Assembly: GCA_002418285.1 (NCBI GenBank) | Contig: DIDT01000007.1 | Location: 3,218 to 67,217, forward strand | Direction: 5' to 3' | Length of the DNA stretch: 64,000 nt | DNA from: Phycisphaerales bacterium UBA5793 | Lineage (GTDB): Bacteria; Planctomycetota; Phycisphaerae; Phycisphaerales; UBA5793 | In this document: in pieces, positions 20,952 through 29,577 of the stretch | Numbering within the stretch: position 1 is the stretch's first letter | How the letters are laid out: each line of letters starts with the position of its first letter | Notes under the pieces: model-generated | Seen by the model: the letters and a program-made list of their open reading frames with translations, nothing else | Told to the model about the DNA's origin: nothing | Databases searched by the model: none | Position numbers and translations under genes: made by a program

Positions 20952-22568
20952 CTAGGGGTCGTTTGGTTCCGAATCCTGCGCCGGTTCGACCTTGGGTGGC
21001 TCGCTCCACGGTGATGCGACGGCCACATCGGGGCGAGCACTTTTGAATCGCACGACTCCGTCTGCAGTGACGGCGGCCTGCCAGAGGTACAGCTCTCGCA
21101 AAGCGGTGAGGCTCTCCAGTGCGTGCAGTCCTGCATCGGTGGTGGACGTGCCGTAGAGGTTCAGGTATTCGAGGTGGGGTAAGGTAGCGATGGCGTTGAG
21201 GCCGTCATCGCCGATGGCCGTACGCTCCAGGTGCAGGCGGCGGAGTTGCTTGAAGCGGGCGAGCGACTGGGCGCCGCGATCCGTGATCGAAGTGCCAGCG
21301 AGATTCAACCAGACGAGTGTGTCTTCAAGTCCATCGAGCAGCGCGAGGTCATCGTCGTTGATCGATTTGCCTGACACGCTGAGGTTGACGTCGATGGCTT
21401 CGCTGCCGCGGAAGATCTGTCGCGCCGCGGCGCCTCGTTCACTGAGATTGGAGATCGCGTCTGCGGCCTTGAGCGGATCGGATGACTTGATCGAAGCCCA
21501 GTCAACTTCCATGGCCGGCGGTACGACAAGCGTGGCATCGCCGGATGATTCTGCCGTCTCGGGTTCGGATCTGGTGTTGCCCGGGCGGTCGTCAGCCGAA
21601 GCGTGTGTTGGTGCATCGGGCGCGCCTTGTGCGATCCACTGCTCGATCAGCGTGATCTGTTCGGGGTTGAGGCGATCGCCTTTGGGCGGCATGGCGTCGT
21701 CATCACCTTCGGGCAGGCTGACGCGACGAAGCATCTCGCTGCGCCCAGGCTCGAACGGTTGCACGACCCAGAGCGTTTCATCATCGCCAAAGAGCCCCGC
21801 ATAGTGGTCGAGCCGCAAGCCGCCGCGCTGCTTGGACGGACCATGGCAGCTCTCACATCGCGCGGCAATGATCGCGCGGATGTCAGGCTCATAGTACACG
21901 CCGGCGTCCGAATCGCTCTGATCCGTTACGTTCTTGATGTCCGCGGATACCGGCGGGGTGTCGTCTGGCGCGGAGAGGGTCGTTGGCGGAGTCTCTTCGG
22001 GCCAGATGACGCTCGTCAGGTAGCCTTCGCCATAGACCAGCGAGCCACCCATGTGGCCGGTGACGGCCGTCAGTACACCCGTGGCCATCAGCGAGCCGAA
22101 ATAAACCCACCGCAGCGCCTTGTGGCTCAAGGCGCGCGAGAGCAACCCACCAACCAATGCGGCTGCGCCGACGGAACCGGTGATGATGCCCCAGAGCTGA
22201 TGCTGATCGATCGCTGCCGCCAGCGCCTTGCCGTGCGATTCGTACGCTTCGTTGGCAAGTCCTGAACCGATGGCGCAGGCAGCGGCTATTACGCCCAACG
22301 CCAGGCATGTGAGCGCCGTGGCGGCTGGTTTGGGTTGGCGTCGCAGCATCTGCAGCGTCTCCATGAGGAGGGCCGTCAGCAGCAGGGCGATGGGGAAGTG
22401 AACGACTACCGGATGCAGCCGCCCGGCGAGTTGCAGCCACATGCTCGGCGAACTGTCTGCGGCGCCGCCGAGTTCCGCCGCGCGCGCAGCTGTGGCGAGG
22501 GTCAGGGCGCCGGCGCCTGCTGCCAGGCTTGCCAGTCTCCGCCACGTTGTGCTAACGGGTTCACTCAT
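20952..22568 (-). CDS. DUF2231 membrane protein with planctomycete cytochrome and leucine-rich repeats
   Basis: The 538-residue three-part protein begins with a membrane region of about four helices with the DUF2231 signature GRLHPVVVHFPIALLLTALLME (here residues ~50-180). A PSCyt1-like heme segment, IIAARCESCHGPSKQRGGLRLDHY with DAMPPKGDRLNPEQITLIEQWI, is near 245-330. About four leucine-rich repeats (LVWLNLAGTSITDRGAQSL, LRRLHLERTAIGDDGL, LEYLNLYGTSTTDAGL, LRELYLWQAAVTADG) close it. This architecture recurs in planctomycetes, and the LRR part may bind partners. It is first in the eight-gene minus-strand run. The start at 22568 removes 29 residues of weak upstream sequence. Confidence 0.8.
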   Translation of the reverse strand: MSEPVSTTWRRLASLAAGAGALTLATAARAAELGGAADSSPSMWLQLAGRLHPVVVHFPIALLLTALLMETLQMLRRQPKPAATALTCLALGVIAAACAIGSGLANEAYESHGKALAAAIDQHQLWGIITGSVGAAALVGGLLSRALSHKALRWVYFGSLMATGVLTAVTGHMGGSLVYGEGYLTSVIWPEETPPTTLSAPDDTPPVSADIKNVTDQSDSDAGVYYEPDIRAIIAARCESCHGPSKQRGGLRLDHYAGLFGDDETLWVVQPFEPGRSEMLRRVSLPEGDDDAMPPKGDRLNPEQITLIEQWIAQGAPDAPTHASADDRPGNTRSEPETAESSGDATLVVPPAMEVDWASIKSSDPLKAADAISNLSERGAAARQIFRGSEAIDVNLSVSGKSINDDDLALLDGLEDTLVWLNLAGTSITDRGAQSLARFKQLRRLHLERTAIGDDGLNAIATLPHLEYLNLYGTSTTDAGLHALESLTALRELYLWQAAVTADGVVRFKSARPDVAVASPWSEPPKVEPAQDSEPNDP

Positions 22569-22698
22569 CAGAATCGCTTTCCCGGGACTTTCACCGGACA
22601 GTCGCCGCGCGGCAATCGTAGAGGGGCAGGAGCCTCCGAAACGGGCAGGGCCCACTCATCCCGGCACATAGTATTGCCCTTTGCGAAGGAGATGCGTC

Positions 22699-23211
22699 AT
22701 GGTGCACTCGAAACGACTTCTGATTCTGCTGTGTCTGTCAACGCTGGTTGTTGCCTCGTGTTCGAAGTCCAAGACTCCGGCGGCGCGCGCCGGGGCGGTC
22801 ACGCTAGCCATCAGCCCGGCGGTGAATGGCGTGGCTTCCGCCAAGCGCGACGGGGCGAGTGTGAGGATTACGTGCGAAGTGACGCTCAACAATCGCACCG
22901 GGGCGCCGCTGATCGTGAAGTCAAACTTTTCCTCAGCGTTCGATGGACTGTCAGTGGTCGTCAAGACGAGCGAGGGCCGCGTGCTCGGCCGCACACCATA
23001 TGTGACGCAGCAGTCGCCATCGCTGGAAACGATCGACTTCCCACTGTCCGAAGGTGAGTCGAGCCGGACGCTCGAGTTTGTGGCCGATTATGTTCCCTAC
23101 GAGGTGAGCGAGATCAGCATTCAGGTTATTGGCGATCTTCCGGGCAGTGCGTTTGGCGGGAAGCTGGAGTCGAACTGGATCACGGTGAAGATCGCCGGCG
23201 CAGGCAATTGA
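22699..23211 (+). CDS. lipoprotein of unknown function
   Basis: The 170-residue protein has a type II signal peptide (MVHSKRLLILLCLSTLVVAS-C), with the lipobox LVVASC predicting an N-terminal diacylglyceryl cysteine. AAGGAG sits 10 nt before ATG 22699. The remaining ~145 residues look like a single immunoglobulin-like beta-sandwich (VRITCEVTLNNRTGAPLIVKSN, SRTLEFVADYVPYEVSEISI). No enzyme motif is seen. It is divergent from the 22568 gene and ends at a shared terminator at 23250-23283, so it is probably monocistronic. Confidence 0.75.
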   Translation: MVHSKRLLILLCLSTLVVASCSKSKTPAARAGAVTLAISPAVNGVASAKRDGASVRITCEVTLNNRTGAPLIVKSNFSSAFDGLSVVVKTSEGRVLGRTPYVTQQSPSLETIDFPLSEGESSRTLEFVADYVPYEVSEISIQVIGDLPGSAFGGKLESNWITVKIAGAGN

Positions 23212-23249
23212 TCGCTTCAACCACTTCGAGCAACCGACTGTTACGAATG

Positions 23250-23283
23250 ACAACACCCGCGGCTGGTTGGCCGCGGGCGTTGT
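23250..23283. terminator. bidirectional terminator
   Basis: ACAACACCCGCGGC (23250-23263) pairs with GCCGCGGGCGTTGT (23270-23283) over 14 bp with one wobble and a 6-nt loop. It lies in the 118-bp gap between convergent genes ending at 23211 (+) and 23330 (-). There is no long T-run, but the stem is very stable. Confidence 0.6.
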
Positions 23284-23329
23284 GATTGAGGGAACTGAGC
23301 GCACGCAGTGAATCGCTGCGCGCCAAGGG

Positions 23330-24487
23330 TTACTGCTTGGGCCCGAGTTCACCACTGACGCCATGCTCGGAAAGCCCCAGCGCAGCCAGATCAACACTGC
23401 CGACGCCGACCGAATCGATCTCCGCCTGCAGAGCTGCAGCGCGGGCGTCGGCTTCGAGCAACACCTGGTCCAGCGACTCGGCCGTCTGGTCGTGCGGCAC
23501 GACGCCCACCACACACACCTCGGTGACGGTATTAGTCCCGTCGCTCACGGTTACGACGGCGAGGTAGACGCGCCCATCGCCCGGCCCACGACGCTCTGAT
23601 CGCAGGAAGAAGCCGTTGGCGCCACTGACGAGTTGCGTCTTGAAGTCCGGAGCATGCTTGCCGGTGCCGTCGCCGGTCTCGGGCACCTCGTGCTCGTCGG
23701 AAACAACCGAACCGTCAACCGTCAGATCTTCAGGTGCGGTGTCCGGATCGCTGATCGCGGGGAGGTTGGCGGAGATATCAATCAGCTCGTGACTCGGTTC
23801 CCAGAGGACGGCGGGTGTGCCGCAGGTGATGACGGGAGGCTGGTTGCCCTCCGAGAGCCGAATCGTCACGGGCTGGCGGTAGTCGTATCCTGTATAGAAG
23901 TAGTTGTAGGGCAGACCGAGGTAGCATCCGACGTCAGTCGTGCCGATGTCAGGCGCGACAGGAAAACTGTGCAGAGCAGGGCCCGCATAGGTGTGGCCGA
24001 AGGTGCCCATTGCGTCTGGTGTCGTTACATACACCCAGATATCCTGCGGAACGGGCACGGGCGTCGTGAGATTGGTCGTGACCGTATGGACTGTTCCAAG
24101 CCCACCATCGTTGGCGTCCGGCGCGGGGATGGGGACCGTGAATTGGGCGATGAGGCTCCCCGGAGGGGTAAGCGAGCCGTAGCTGGGAGGGGCGGCGAAG
24201 AACTGCACGAGCGCGTCGACGGGCACATATGTCCCCGGCCCACCAACGAAAGTGCTGCTCGATCCGTTGTAGACGGAGATCGTGAAACTTACGAGATCCC
24301 CGGCGCGCGCGAGGTGCAGGTCGTCGCCATACCCGGGGGGTTGTTGCCCGTAGGACCACGGGCTCCCGGGGTCGAAATCGAGGTTGTAGACCACCTCCCC
24401 CGGTGGAGCCTGTGCATACAGGGCCGACGTCATTGCAACGCCGGACGAAATCGCGATAGTCATAAGTGCCGATCTTCTCATGTTCAT
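23330..24487 (-). CDS. large secreted protein, unknown function
   Basis: The 385-residue exported protein has a signal peptide (MNMRRSALMTIAISSGVAMTS, cleavage near ALYAQ). The N-terminal half carries beta-rich sequence (GDLVSFTISVYNGSSSTFVGGPG) and the second half an Ig/cadherin-like segment (ISDPDTAPEDLTVDGSVVSDE, VYLAVVTVSDGTNTVTEVCV), a pattern common in surface proteins of environmental bacteria. The C-terminus has a short helical stretch, not a PEP-CTERM or T9SS tag. GGAG lies 8 nt upstream of the ATG. It stands alone between two terminator or gap regions. Function cannot be named. Confidence 0.7.
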   Translation of the reverse strand: MNMRRSALMTIAISSGVAMTSALYAQAPPGEVVYNLDFDPGSPWSYGQQPPGYGDDLHLARAGDLVSFTISVYNGSSSTFVGGPGTYVPVDALVQFFAAPPSYGSLTPPGSLIAQFTVPIPAPDANDGGLGTVHTVTTNLTTPVPVPQDIWVYVTTPDAMGTFGHTYAGPALHSFPVAPDIGTTDVGCYLGLPYNYFYTGYDYRQPVTIRLSEGNQPPVITCGTPAVLWEPSHELIDISANLPAISDPDTAPEDLTVDGSVVSDEHEVPETGDGTGKHAPDFKTQLVSGANGFFLRSERRGPGDGRVYLAVVTVSDGTNTVTEVCVVGVVPHDQTAESLDQVLLEADARAAALQAEIDSVGVGSVDLAALGLSEHGVSGELGPKQ

Positions 24488-24813
24488 TGGTGGTCTCCTC
24501 GTTCACTCGGGACAGGGTGATTCGCGACTGATCGACGTGGATCAGGCGTGACCGTTCTGGCGATGGAAATAAATCGCGCCGCTGCCCATCAGTCGACCAG
24601 AGCGCTGACCGCGCTTGAACGTGCGCTGCGGGGGGCGCAGTGATGCCTGCTGGCGCACCGAATCTGGGTCAGTCGCGTTCCAGGGTGCAGTCTATTGCTG
24701 AGTTCGCGGCACCATGCGATGCGATGACTCTCCAGACATGCGAGTCTGTTTTTCATTGCTCGCTTCCGAAGTGTTAGCCGTAGCGGACTCGGATCGCGCG
24801 ATAGGATCCAGCG
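24488..24813. other. intergenic region, nothing clear
   Basis: This 326-bp gap lies between divergent genes. CAGAC-N6-GTCTG followed by TTTTTC near 24735-24760 resembles a weak terminator, but no gene ends just upstream of it on that strand. No convincing promoter or small gene was found. Confidence 0.4.
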
Positions 24814-25269
24814 GTGAAACACGAGCTGGCCAGCAAGTGCAGGTGGGCGGGCACGGTGGTGACCGCGCTGTGGCTCGCAATCTGGATGGGCAGCGCGCGA
24901 TGGACTTGCGACGCTGGGCTGGGGCGATCCTATGCGGTTAGTCTCCGGTCTGGGAGATTGTGGGTGCTCTGGGACGAGCCGGCCCGGCTCCCAACGGCCG
25001 AAGCGTGGTGGGAGTGGCAAGTGAATCCGCAGAAGGTGCAATGGGCTTTCGCGGGCAGGCGAACTCAATGGCACCTCGGCAGATACGGCTACGTGGTGAT
25101 CCCCTTCTGGTCTCTGCTGCTGTTGGGCGGGGTTCCCACAGGCTGGCTCTGGTATCGCGACCGCCCGAGATCGCCGGGTTTGTGCAGCCGGTGCGGCTAT
25201 GACCTGCGCGGCGCCAGGCATGCGGTCTGTCCCGAGTGCGGCGCGGTGGTTGCGAGGGTCGGGGTATGA
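24814..25269 (+). CDS. membrane protein with C-terminal GYDLRG zinc ribbon (first of three)
   Basis: The 151-residue protein starts at GTG. It has two predicted membrane helices (about residues 12-28 and 92-113) separated by a Trp-rich loop. The C-terminus is a zinc ribbon, CSRCGYDLRGARHAVCPECGA. The C-x2-CGYDLRG...CPECG module is a marker of many uncharacterised Phycisphaerae membrane proteins. Its stop overlaps the start of the next gene (ATGA at 25266-25269), so the two are translationally coupled. Function unknown; the ribbon probably faces the cytoplasm. Confidence 0.65.
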   Translation: MKHELASKCRWAGTVVTALWLAIWMGSARWTCDAGLGRSYAVSLRSGRLWVLWDEPARLPTAEAWWEWQVNPQKVQWAFAGRRTQWHLGRYGYVVIPFWSLLLLGGVPTGWLWYRDRPRSPGLCSRCGYDLRGARHAVCPECGAVVARVGV

Positions 25270-26618
25270 CACACTCTCACTCACATTCGCGACGGCGCGC
25301 GATCATCCGCATTTCCATCTGGACGGTCGCGCTGCTCATGCTCACGAATGTGTTCTGGGCGGTGTGGGGATCGTGCGACATTGACCATCCGTCCATTCTG
25401 AATCAGAACGTGCGACTGGGAACGACTTCCTATTCGCTATCCAGCGGAGTTGTTGTCAGAGAGCAGCGGACGGTGACGCGCACGACCTACGACGTCGGAC
25501 GGTCATCGCCCGATGAGATCACATCGATGTACCCTCGACAGAGTATGCTGGCGTTCGAGGCTGTTGCGCCGATCTGGATCGAGCGGCGATTCTCCGGACT
25601 CGCGCCTGCAGACGGCGAAGCCGTCGCGTCGCGAGCGTGGTTCGATTCGATTGGCTGGCCGGTGCGACTGTTCTGGTGCGGCGTCGAGCAAATCGCCGGG
25701 GCCCGACGGGACGTGCCGCGCTCGGGTATCCGGATGCGAGAACCGAGAAAGCGCAAGGGCCGGCTGGACGGCATGATGCCGATGCGCCCGATCCTCGCCG
25801 GCGAAGTGTTCTATACAGGGTTCTGGCTGGCAGTTGTACTGACGATCTCTACAGCATGTGGCTGGTTGGCGCGGCGAGGTTGGAGCAGAGCGGAGTTGAC
25901 TCGTGTGACGAGGCTGTGGATCGCCGACGCGAGACGCGGTCAGTGGCTCAATGCCCGCACGGCGATTCGAGTGTCCGGGTTGCTGCTGCTGGGCTTGCTC
26001 GTGAACCTGTCGCTGGCCTGGGTGTGCGCAGCGGGAACGAAGCCCACTGGCAAGGTCTCCATCGCTACGTTAGCGCCGATCTCTGACGGGTGGTACGAAG
26101 GTGAATCACGTGTGGAAGGTGTCGGACGGTCACTCATTTTCCGGACACCGACGCGTGAGTATGCCTACCTTGCGGAAGACCTGCCGATACTCCAGGAGGC
26201 GAAGTGGGAATTCGACGAGAGGAGCTATGCGGAGATTCAGGCTGGCTGGCCGATGCGGGCGTGGTCGTGCCGCAATTATGCTTACCACGAGATGATGGCG
26301 TATCATGGTGGGCCAAGGACGAAGCAGGGAACCGACGCCACGATCGGTGGAATTGAGCTGGCGCCGTTCAGTCTTCCTGCCGGACTTGCGTTGTCCCGCG
26401 CGTGGCGCGCGCTGCCGTATCGGCCGATTTGGACTGGCGCCGTACTCAATACTTTGTTGTTCGCGAGTGTCGCCTGGCTGATCCTGTTTCTTCCCGGACT
26501 GGTGCGGCGGATGGAGCGTCGGCGACTGGGGCGGTGCGTGGGCTGCGGCTATGACCTGCGCGGCGCTGTAGATGGGGTCTGTCCCGAGTGTGGTGCAGGT
26601 TGTGAGGTCCGCGTGTGA
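25266..26618 (+). CDS. larger membrane protein with C-terminal GYDLRG zinc ribbon (second of three)
   Basis: The 450-residue protein has a His/Ser/Arg-rich N-terminus (MTHSHSHSRRR) and about four membrane helices (near 15-35, 185-203, 240-258, 390-412). Two extracytoplasmic loops lie between helices 1-2 and 3-4. The protein ends in the zinc ribbon CVGCGYDLRGAVDGVCPECGA. The two halves, each with helix-loop-helix layout, look like an internal repeat of the small neighbour's architecture. Coupled by a 4-bp overlap to the gene before it. No known enzymatic domain; likely paralogous to the genes on both sides. Confidence 0.65.
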   Translation: MTHSHSHSRRRAIIRISIWTVALLMLTNVFWAVWGSCDIDHPSILNQNVRLGTTSYSLSSGVVVREQRTVTRTTYDVGRSSPDEITSMYPRQSMLAFEAVAPIWIERRFSGLAPADGEAVASRAWFDSIGWPVRLFWCGVEQIAGARRDVPRSGIRMREPRKRKGRLDGMMPMRPILAGEVFYTGFWLAVVLTISTACGWLARRGWSRAELTRVTRLWIADARRGQWLNARTAIRVSGLLLLGLLVNLSLAWVCAAGTKPTGKVSIATLAPISDGWYEGESRVEGVGRSLIFRTPTREYAYLAEDLPILQEAKWEFDERSYAEIQAGWPMRAWSCRNYAYHEMMAYHGGPRTKQGTDATIGGIELAPFSLPAGLALSRAWRALPYRPIWTGAVLNTLLFASVAWLILFLPGLVRRMERRRLGRCVGCGYDLRGAVDGVCPECGAGCEVRV

Positions 26619-26949
26619 ACGAGAGCGAAAGCCGACTTGCCGACGCCAAGCGCCGAGCGCGACGCTGAGCGGGACGGGTAGGGGAACCGCCGGGATCGCG
26701 ATTCTCCTCGCGCCGGCGATAGTGCTTGTCGTCTTGAACGATCCGAAGTGGCTGGCTGGAGACGACAGGTCATTTTTCGTCGTCATGTTTCTCATCTGCG
26801 TGGCGATGTCATTCTGGTGTTTCTGGAAGTCGCACCGGCTGCTGACTGCCGACTACGGGTGCTGTCGCAACTGCAACTATGATCTGCGCGGCAGCACCTC
26901 GGGGGTCTGCCCGGAGTGTGGGACCAGGCGCCGGCGAACTGAAGATTGA
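26572..26949 (+). CDS. small membrane protein with NYDLRG zinc ribbon (third of three)
   Basis: The 125-residue frame ends in CRNCNYDLRGSTSGVCPECGT after two membrane helices (GIAILLAPAIVLVVL and FFVVMFLICVAMSFWCFW). The ribbon and helices are clearly related to the two preceding proteins. The ATG at 26572 would overlap the previous gene by 47 bp and the first ~35 residues look poor, so the real start is probably a later codon such as GTG at 26602 or one further in. Zinc-ribbon conservation is the main reason to accept it as a gene. Confidence 0.55.
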   Translation: MGSVPSVVQVVRSACERERKPTCRRQAPSATLSGTGRGTAGIAILLAPAIVLVVLNDPKWLAGDDRSFFVVMFLICVAMSFWCFWKSHRLLTADYGCCRNCNYDLRGSTSGVCPECGTRRRRTED

Positions 26950-27055
26950 GCGCTGTTGAATTGGCAAAAGTGAGTGAGCGGCGGGTACGATTGGATTCGG
27001 CGCCCAGTCTGGTTCTTTCTCCTGTTGAATTCTCCTTCTCGCTTGCAGCACGTTA

Positions 27056-28870
27056 ATGGCCACGCTTCTTTCCGCCACAGATTTGAGCAAGTCCTACCCG
27101 GCGGGTCCGCTGTTTGACGGGGTGTCGATTCACGTCAGCGATCGCGATCGCATCGGGCTCATCGGGCCCAACGGAGCCGGAAAGTCGACGCTGCTCAAGA
27201 TTCTCGCGCAGATTGAGGAGGCGGATGAGGGCGAGATCATCAGGCGGCGCGGCTCGAAACTCGTTTACGTTGCGCAGGATGACCGCTTTGACGAAGGTGC
27301 GACACCGATGTCGGCGGTCGCGACGGAGCTGCTGCACGACGATGATCATCGGCTGGACGCCCAGACGCGAGCGTCGATCGTGCTTTCCAGACTTGGTTTC
27401 ATCGACTTTGACCAACCGGTCGAGACACTGTCGGGCGGATGGCGCAAGCGGTTGTCGCTGGCGTGTGCGTTGGCGCACGAGCCGGACCTGCTGATGCTTG
27501 ACGAACCGACGAACCACCTTGATCTTGAGGGCGTGCTCTGGCTCGAGGCGTTTGTGCGGCAGTCGCCGATTGCGATGATCTTCGTCACGCACGATCGCAA
27601 GTTCCTCGAGAACACGGCTGATCGCATTATCGAGCTTTCGCCCGCCTATCCGGGAGGCACGTTTGAGGCGAAGGGGAACTACAGCGAGTTCGTTCGCCGC
27701 AAGGAAGCGTTCCTCGAGGCGCAGGCGGCGGCGCAAACGGCGCTTGCGGGCAAGGTGCGGCGCGATACGGCGTGGCTGCTGCAGGGGATCCAGGGTCGGC
27801 AGACGCGCAACAAGACGCAGGTTGGGGATGCCGCCGAGCGGCGCGCGGAGTTGAAAGCGACGAAGGATCGCAATGCGGCCCCGAGCAAGACGACGACGAT
27901 CGACTTCCAGGCCACGGAGCGCAAGACCAAGAAGCTGCTGGCGCTGCACAGCGTGTCCAAGTCGATGGGGGGCAAGCGGCTCTTTGAAGGGATCAACCTG
28001 ATCCTGACGCCCGGGCAGCGCATCGGATTGCTCGGTGTCAATGGAGCGGGCAAGAGCACACTGCTGCGGCTCATGACCGGCGAGTTGCCGCCTGACACGG
28101 GGACCATCAAGAGAGCGGCTGATCTGCGAGTGGTCACGTTCAGCCAGCATCGGCACACGCTCATCGCGACGCAAACGTTGCAGGAAGCGCTGTGTCCCGT
28201 GGGAGATCACGTGGAGTATCGTGGCAGTTCAGTGCACGTGACGGGCTGGGCGAAGCGGTTTCTGTTTGAACCCGTGCAGTTGCAGAACGTGGTTGGCAAC
28301 TTATCCGGTGGTGAGCAGGCGCGACTGCTGATCGCCAACCTCATGCTCGAACCGGCGGATGTGCTTCTGCTCGATGAGCCGACCAATGATCTGGACATTC
28401 CATCATTGGAAGTGCTCGAACAGGCGCTGATGGAGTTCCCTGGCGCGATTGTGCTGGTGACGCACGATCGGTTCATGCTCGAGCGCATCGCGACCGAGTA
28501 CATCGGGCTCGATGCGGTTGCCGGGGCGAAGTCGTACATGACTTATGAGCAGTGGTGCGAGGCGCGGCGAAAGGTGGAGTCGAGCGCCGCCGTTGAACGA
28601 ATCGCGCCGCCGTCTGGGTCGAAACGCATCAGGGCCAAGCCGCCGGTTCGCAAACTCACCTACAAAGAGCAGCGCGAATACGAGGCGATGGAAGAGAGCA
28701 TCCTCAACGCAGAGGCCGAGGTGGCGCGACTGGAGCAGAAGTTGACCGACCCGGCGTTGTCGGTTGATCATGTCCGCGCCGGCGAGGCGTATCGTGCCGT
28801 TGCCGCGGCGCAGCAACGCGTCGCCGAACTGTACGAGCGGTGGGCTGAGCTTGAGGCGATCATCGGTTGA
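27056..28870 (+). CDS. uup: ABC-F ATPase Uup
   Basis: The 604-residue ABC-F protein has two nucleotide-binding domains (GPNGAGKST / LSGGWRKR / LDEPTNHLD and GVNGAGKST / LSGGEQAR / LDEPTNDLD) and a C-terminal coiled-coil extension of about 75 residues (KEQREYEAMEESILNAEAEV), the feature that separates Uup from EttA. Uup acts on ribosomes and influences precise transposon excision and branched-DNA handling in E. coli. The gene is preceded by about 100 bp of non-coding sequence and appears monocistronic. Confidence 0.9.
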   Translation: MATLLSATDLSKSYPAGPLFDGVSIHVSDRDRIGLIGPNGAGKSTLLKILAQIEEADEGEIIRRRGSKLVYVAQDDRFDEGATPMSAVATELLHDDDHRLDAQTRASIVLSRLGFIDFDQPVETLSGGWRKRLSLACALAHEPDLLMLDEPTNHLDLEGVLWLEAFVRQSPIAMIFVTHDRKFLENTADRIIELSPAYPGGTFEAKGNYSEFVRRKEAFLEAQAAAQTALAGKVRRDTAWLLQGIQGRQTRNKTQVGDAAERRAELKATKDRNAAPSKTTTIDFQATERKTKKLLALHSVSKSMGGKRLFEGINLILTPGQRIGLLGVNGAGKSTLLRLMTGELPPDTGTIKRAADLRVVTFSQHRHTLIATQTLQEALCPVGDHVEYRGSSVHVTGWAKRFLFEPVQLQNVVGNLSGGEQARLLIANLMLEPADVLLLDEPTNDLDIPSLEVLEQALMEFPGAIVLVTHDRFMLERIATEYIGLDAVAGAKSYMTYEQWCEARRKVESSAAVERIAPPSGSKRIRAKPPVRKLTYKEQREYEAMEESILNAEAEVARLEQKLTDPALSVDHVRAGEAYRAVAAAQQRVAELYERWAELEAIIG

Positions 28871-29110
28871 CGGTTGGTCGCCGTGCTGTGCGCTTCGATG
28901 CGCGGGCTGCCGTGTCCGCGGTGAAAGACGCGTCGTCTTCATTGCACGGCGAATCGCAACGGCAGGGCAACCGCCGCGGGCACACCGCCATCGTCTGGCC
29001 AATTCGTCAAATTCGCCCCTGAGAGCTCTGAAACGGGGTTGTATAGGGTATTTACCTTAGTTGCTTTGCCTGTGCCCAGGCCGGGTTGATCTTGCGGCGT
29101 CATTATTTAC

Positions 29111-29130
29111 GATATCGACATAGGAATATC
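29111..29130. promoter_or_regulatory. candidate operator upstream of the Rrf2 gene
   Basis: GATAT-N10-ATATC (29111-29130) is an imperfect dyad 24-43 bp before the Rrf2 start, inside the AT-richest part of this region. Rrf2 proteins often repress their own operons through such AT-rich dyads. The half-sites are short, so the evidence is thin. Confidence 0.3.
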
Positions 29131-29153
29131 TGATTAGTCTCCTCCCGGGCTCG

Positions 29154-29570
29154 ATGATGTTCACTCTGACCAGTCAATACGCGCTGCGTGCCATGCTTCA
29201 ACTTGCACAGGCTGGCAGTGACGAGCGATTGACTTCGCAGGAGATCGCGACACGGGCGGAGATTCCACCAAAGTATCTTTCGGTGATCCTCGGCAACCTG
29301 GCTCACGCCGGATTGCTCGACTCATTGCGGGGCGCCGCGGGCGGCTATCGCCTTGTGCGTGATCCGCATGACATCTCGTTGTTTTCCATCGTGCAGCGTT
29401 TCGAGCCTCGCTTCGGTGATTCTCGCCGCTGTCCATTTGGCAATCGCGAATGCGGCGACGGCAATCCCTGCCCGATTCACCACGAGTACAAGGCTGTAGT
29501 GAATAAAGAGAAGGAGTTTCTCGAAGCGCGAACGCTGGCGGATACAAGTGCTCAAATGACCGGGGACTGA
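29154..29570 (+). CDS. Rrf2-family transcription regulator with three cysteines
   Basis: The 138-residue winged-helix regulator belongs to the Rrf2 family (IscR, NsrR, CymR, RsrR). The DNA-binding part is seen in LTSQEIATRAEIPPKYLSVILGNLAHAGLLDSLRGAAGGYRL. The C-terminal region has Cys93, Cys100 and Cys106 (C-x6-C-x5-C), close to the iron-sulfur ligand arrangement of IscR and NsrR, so an Fe-S or NO/redox sensor is likely. A second ATG at 29157 is equally possible; no ribosome binding site is obvious. It lies 7 bp before the respiratory operon and is its likely local regulator. An NsrR-like role would fit a nitrogen-oxide respiratory system, but that is inference. Confidence 0.85.
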   Translation: MMFTLTSQYALRAMLQLAQAGSDERLTSQEIATRAEIPPKYLSVILGNLAHAGLLDSLRGAAGGYRLVRDPHDISLFSIVQRFEPRFGDSRRCPFGNRECGDGNPCPIHHEYKAVVNKEKEFLEARTLADTSAQMTGD

Positions 29571-29577
29571 GTCGATC

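Noticed and set aside
24589..25284. 231-residue minus-strand frame opposite the first zinc-ribbon gene
   Set aside because: Pro/Arg-rich antisense; the plus-strand frame has the helices and zinc ribbon.
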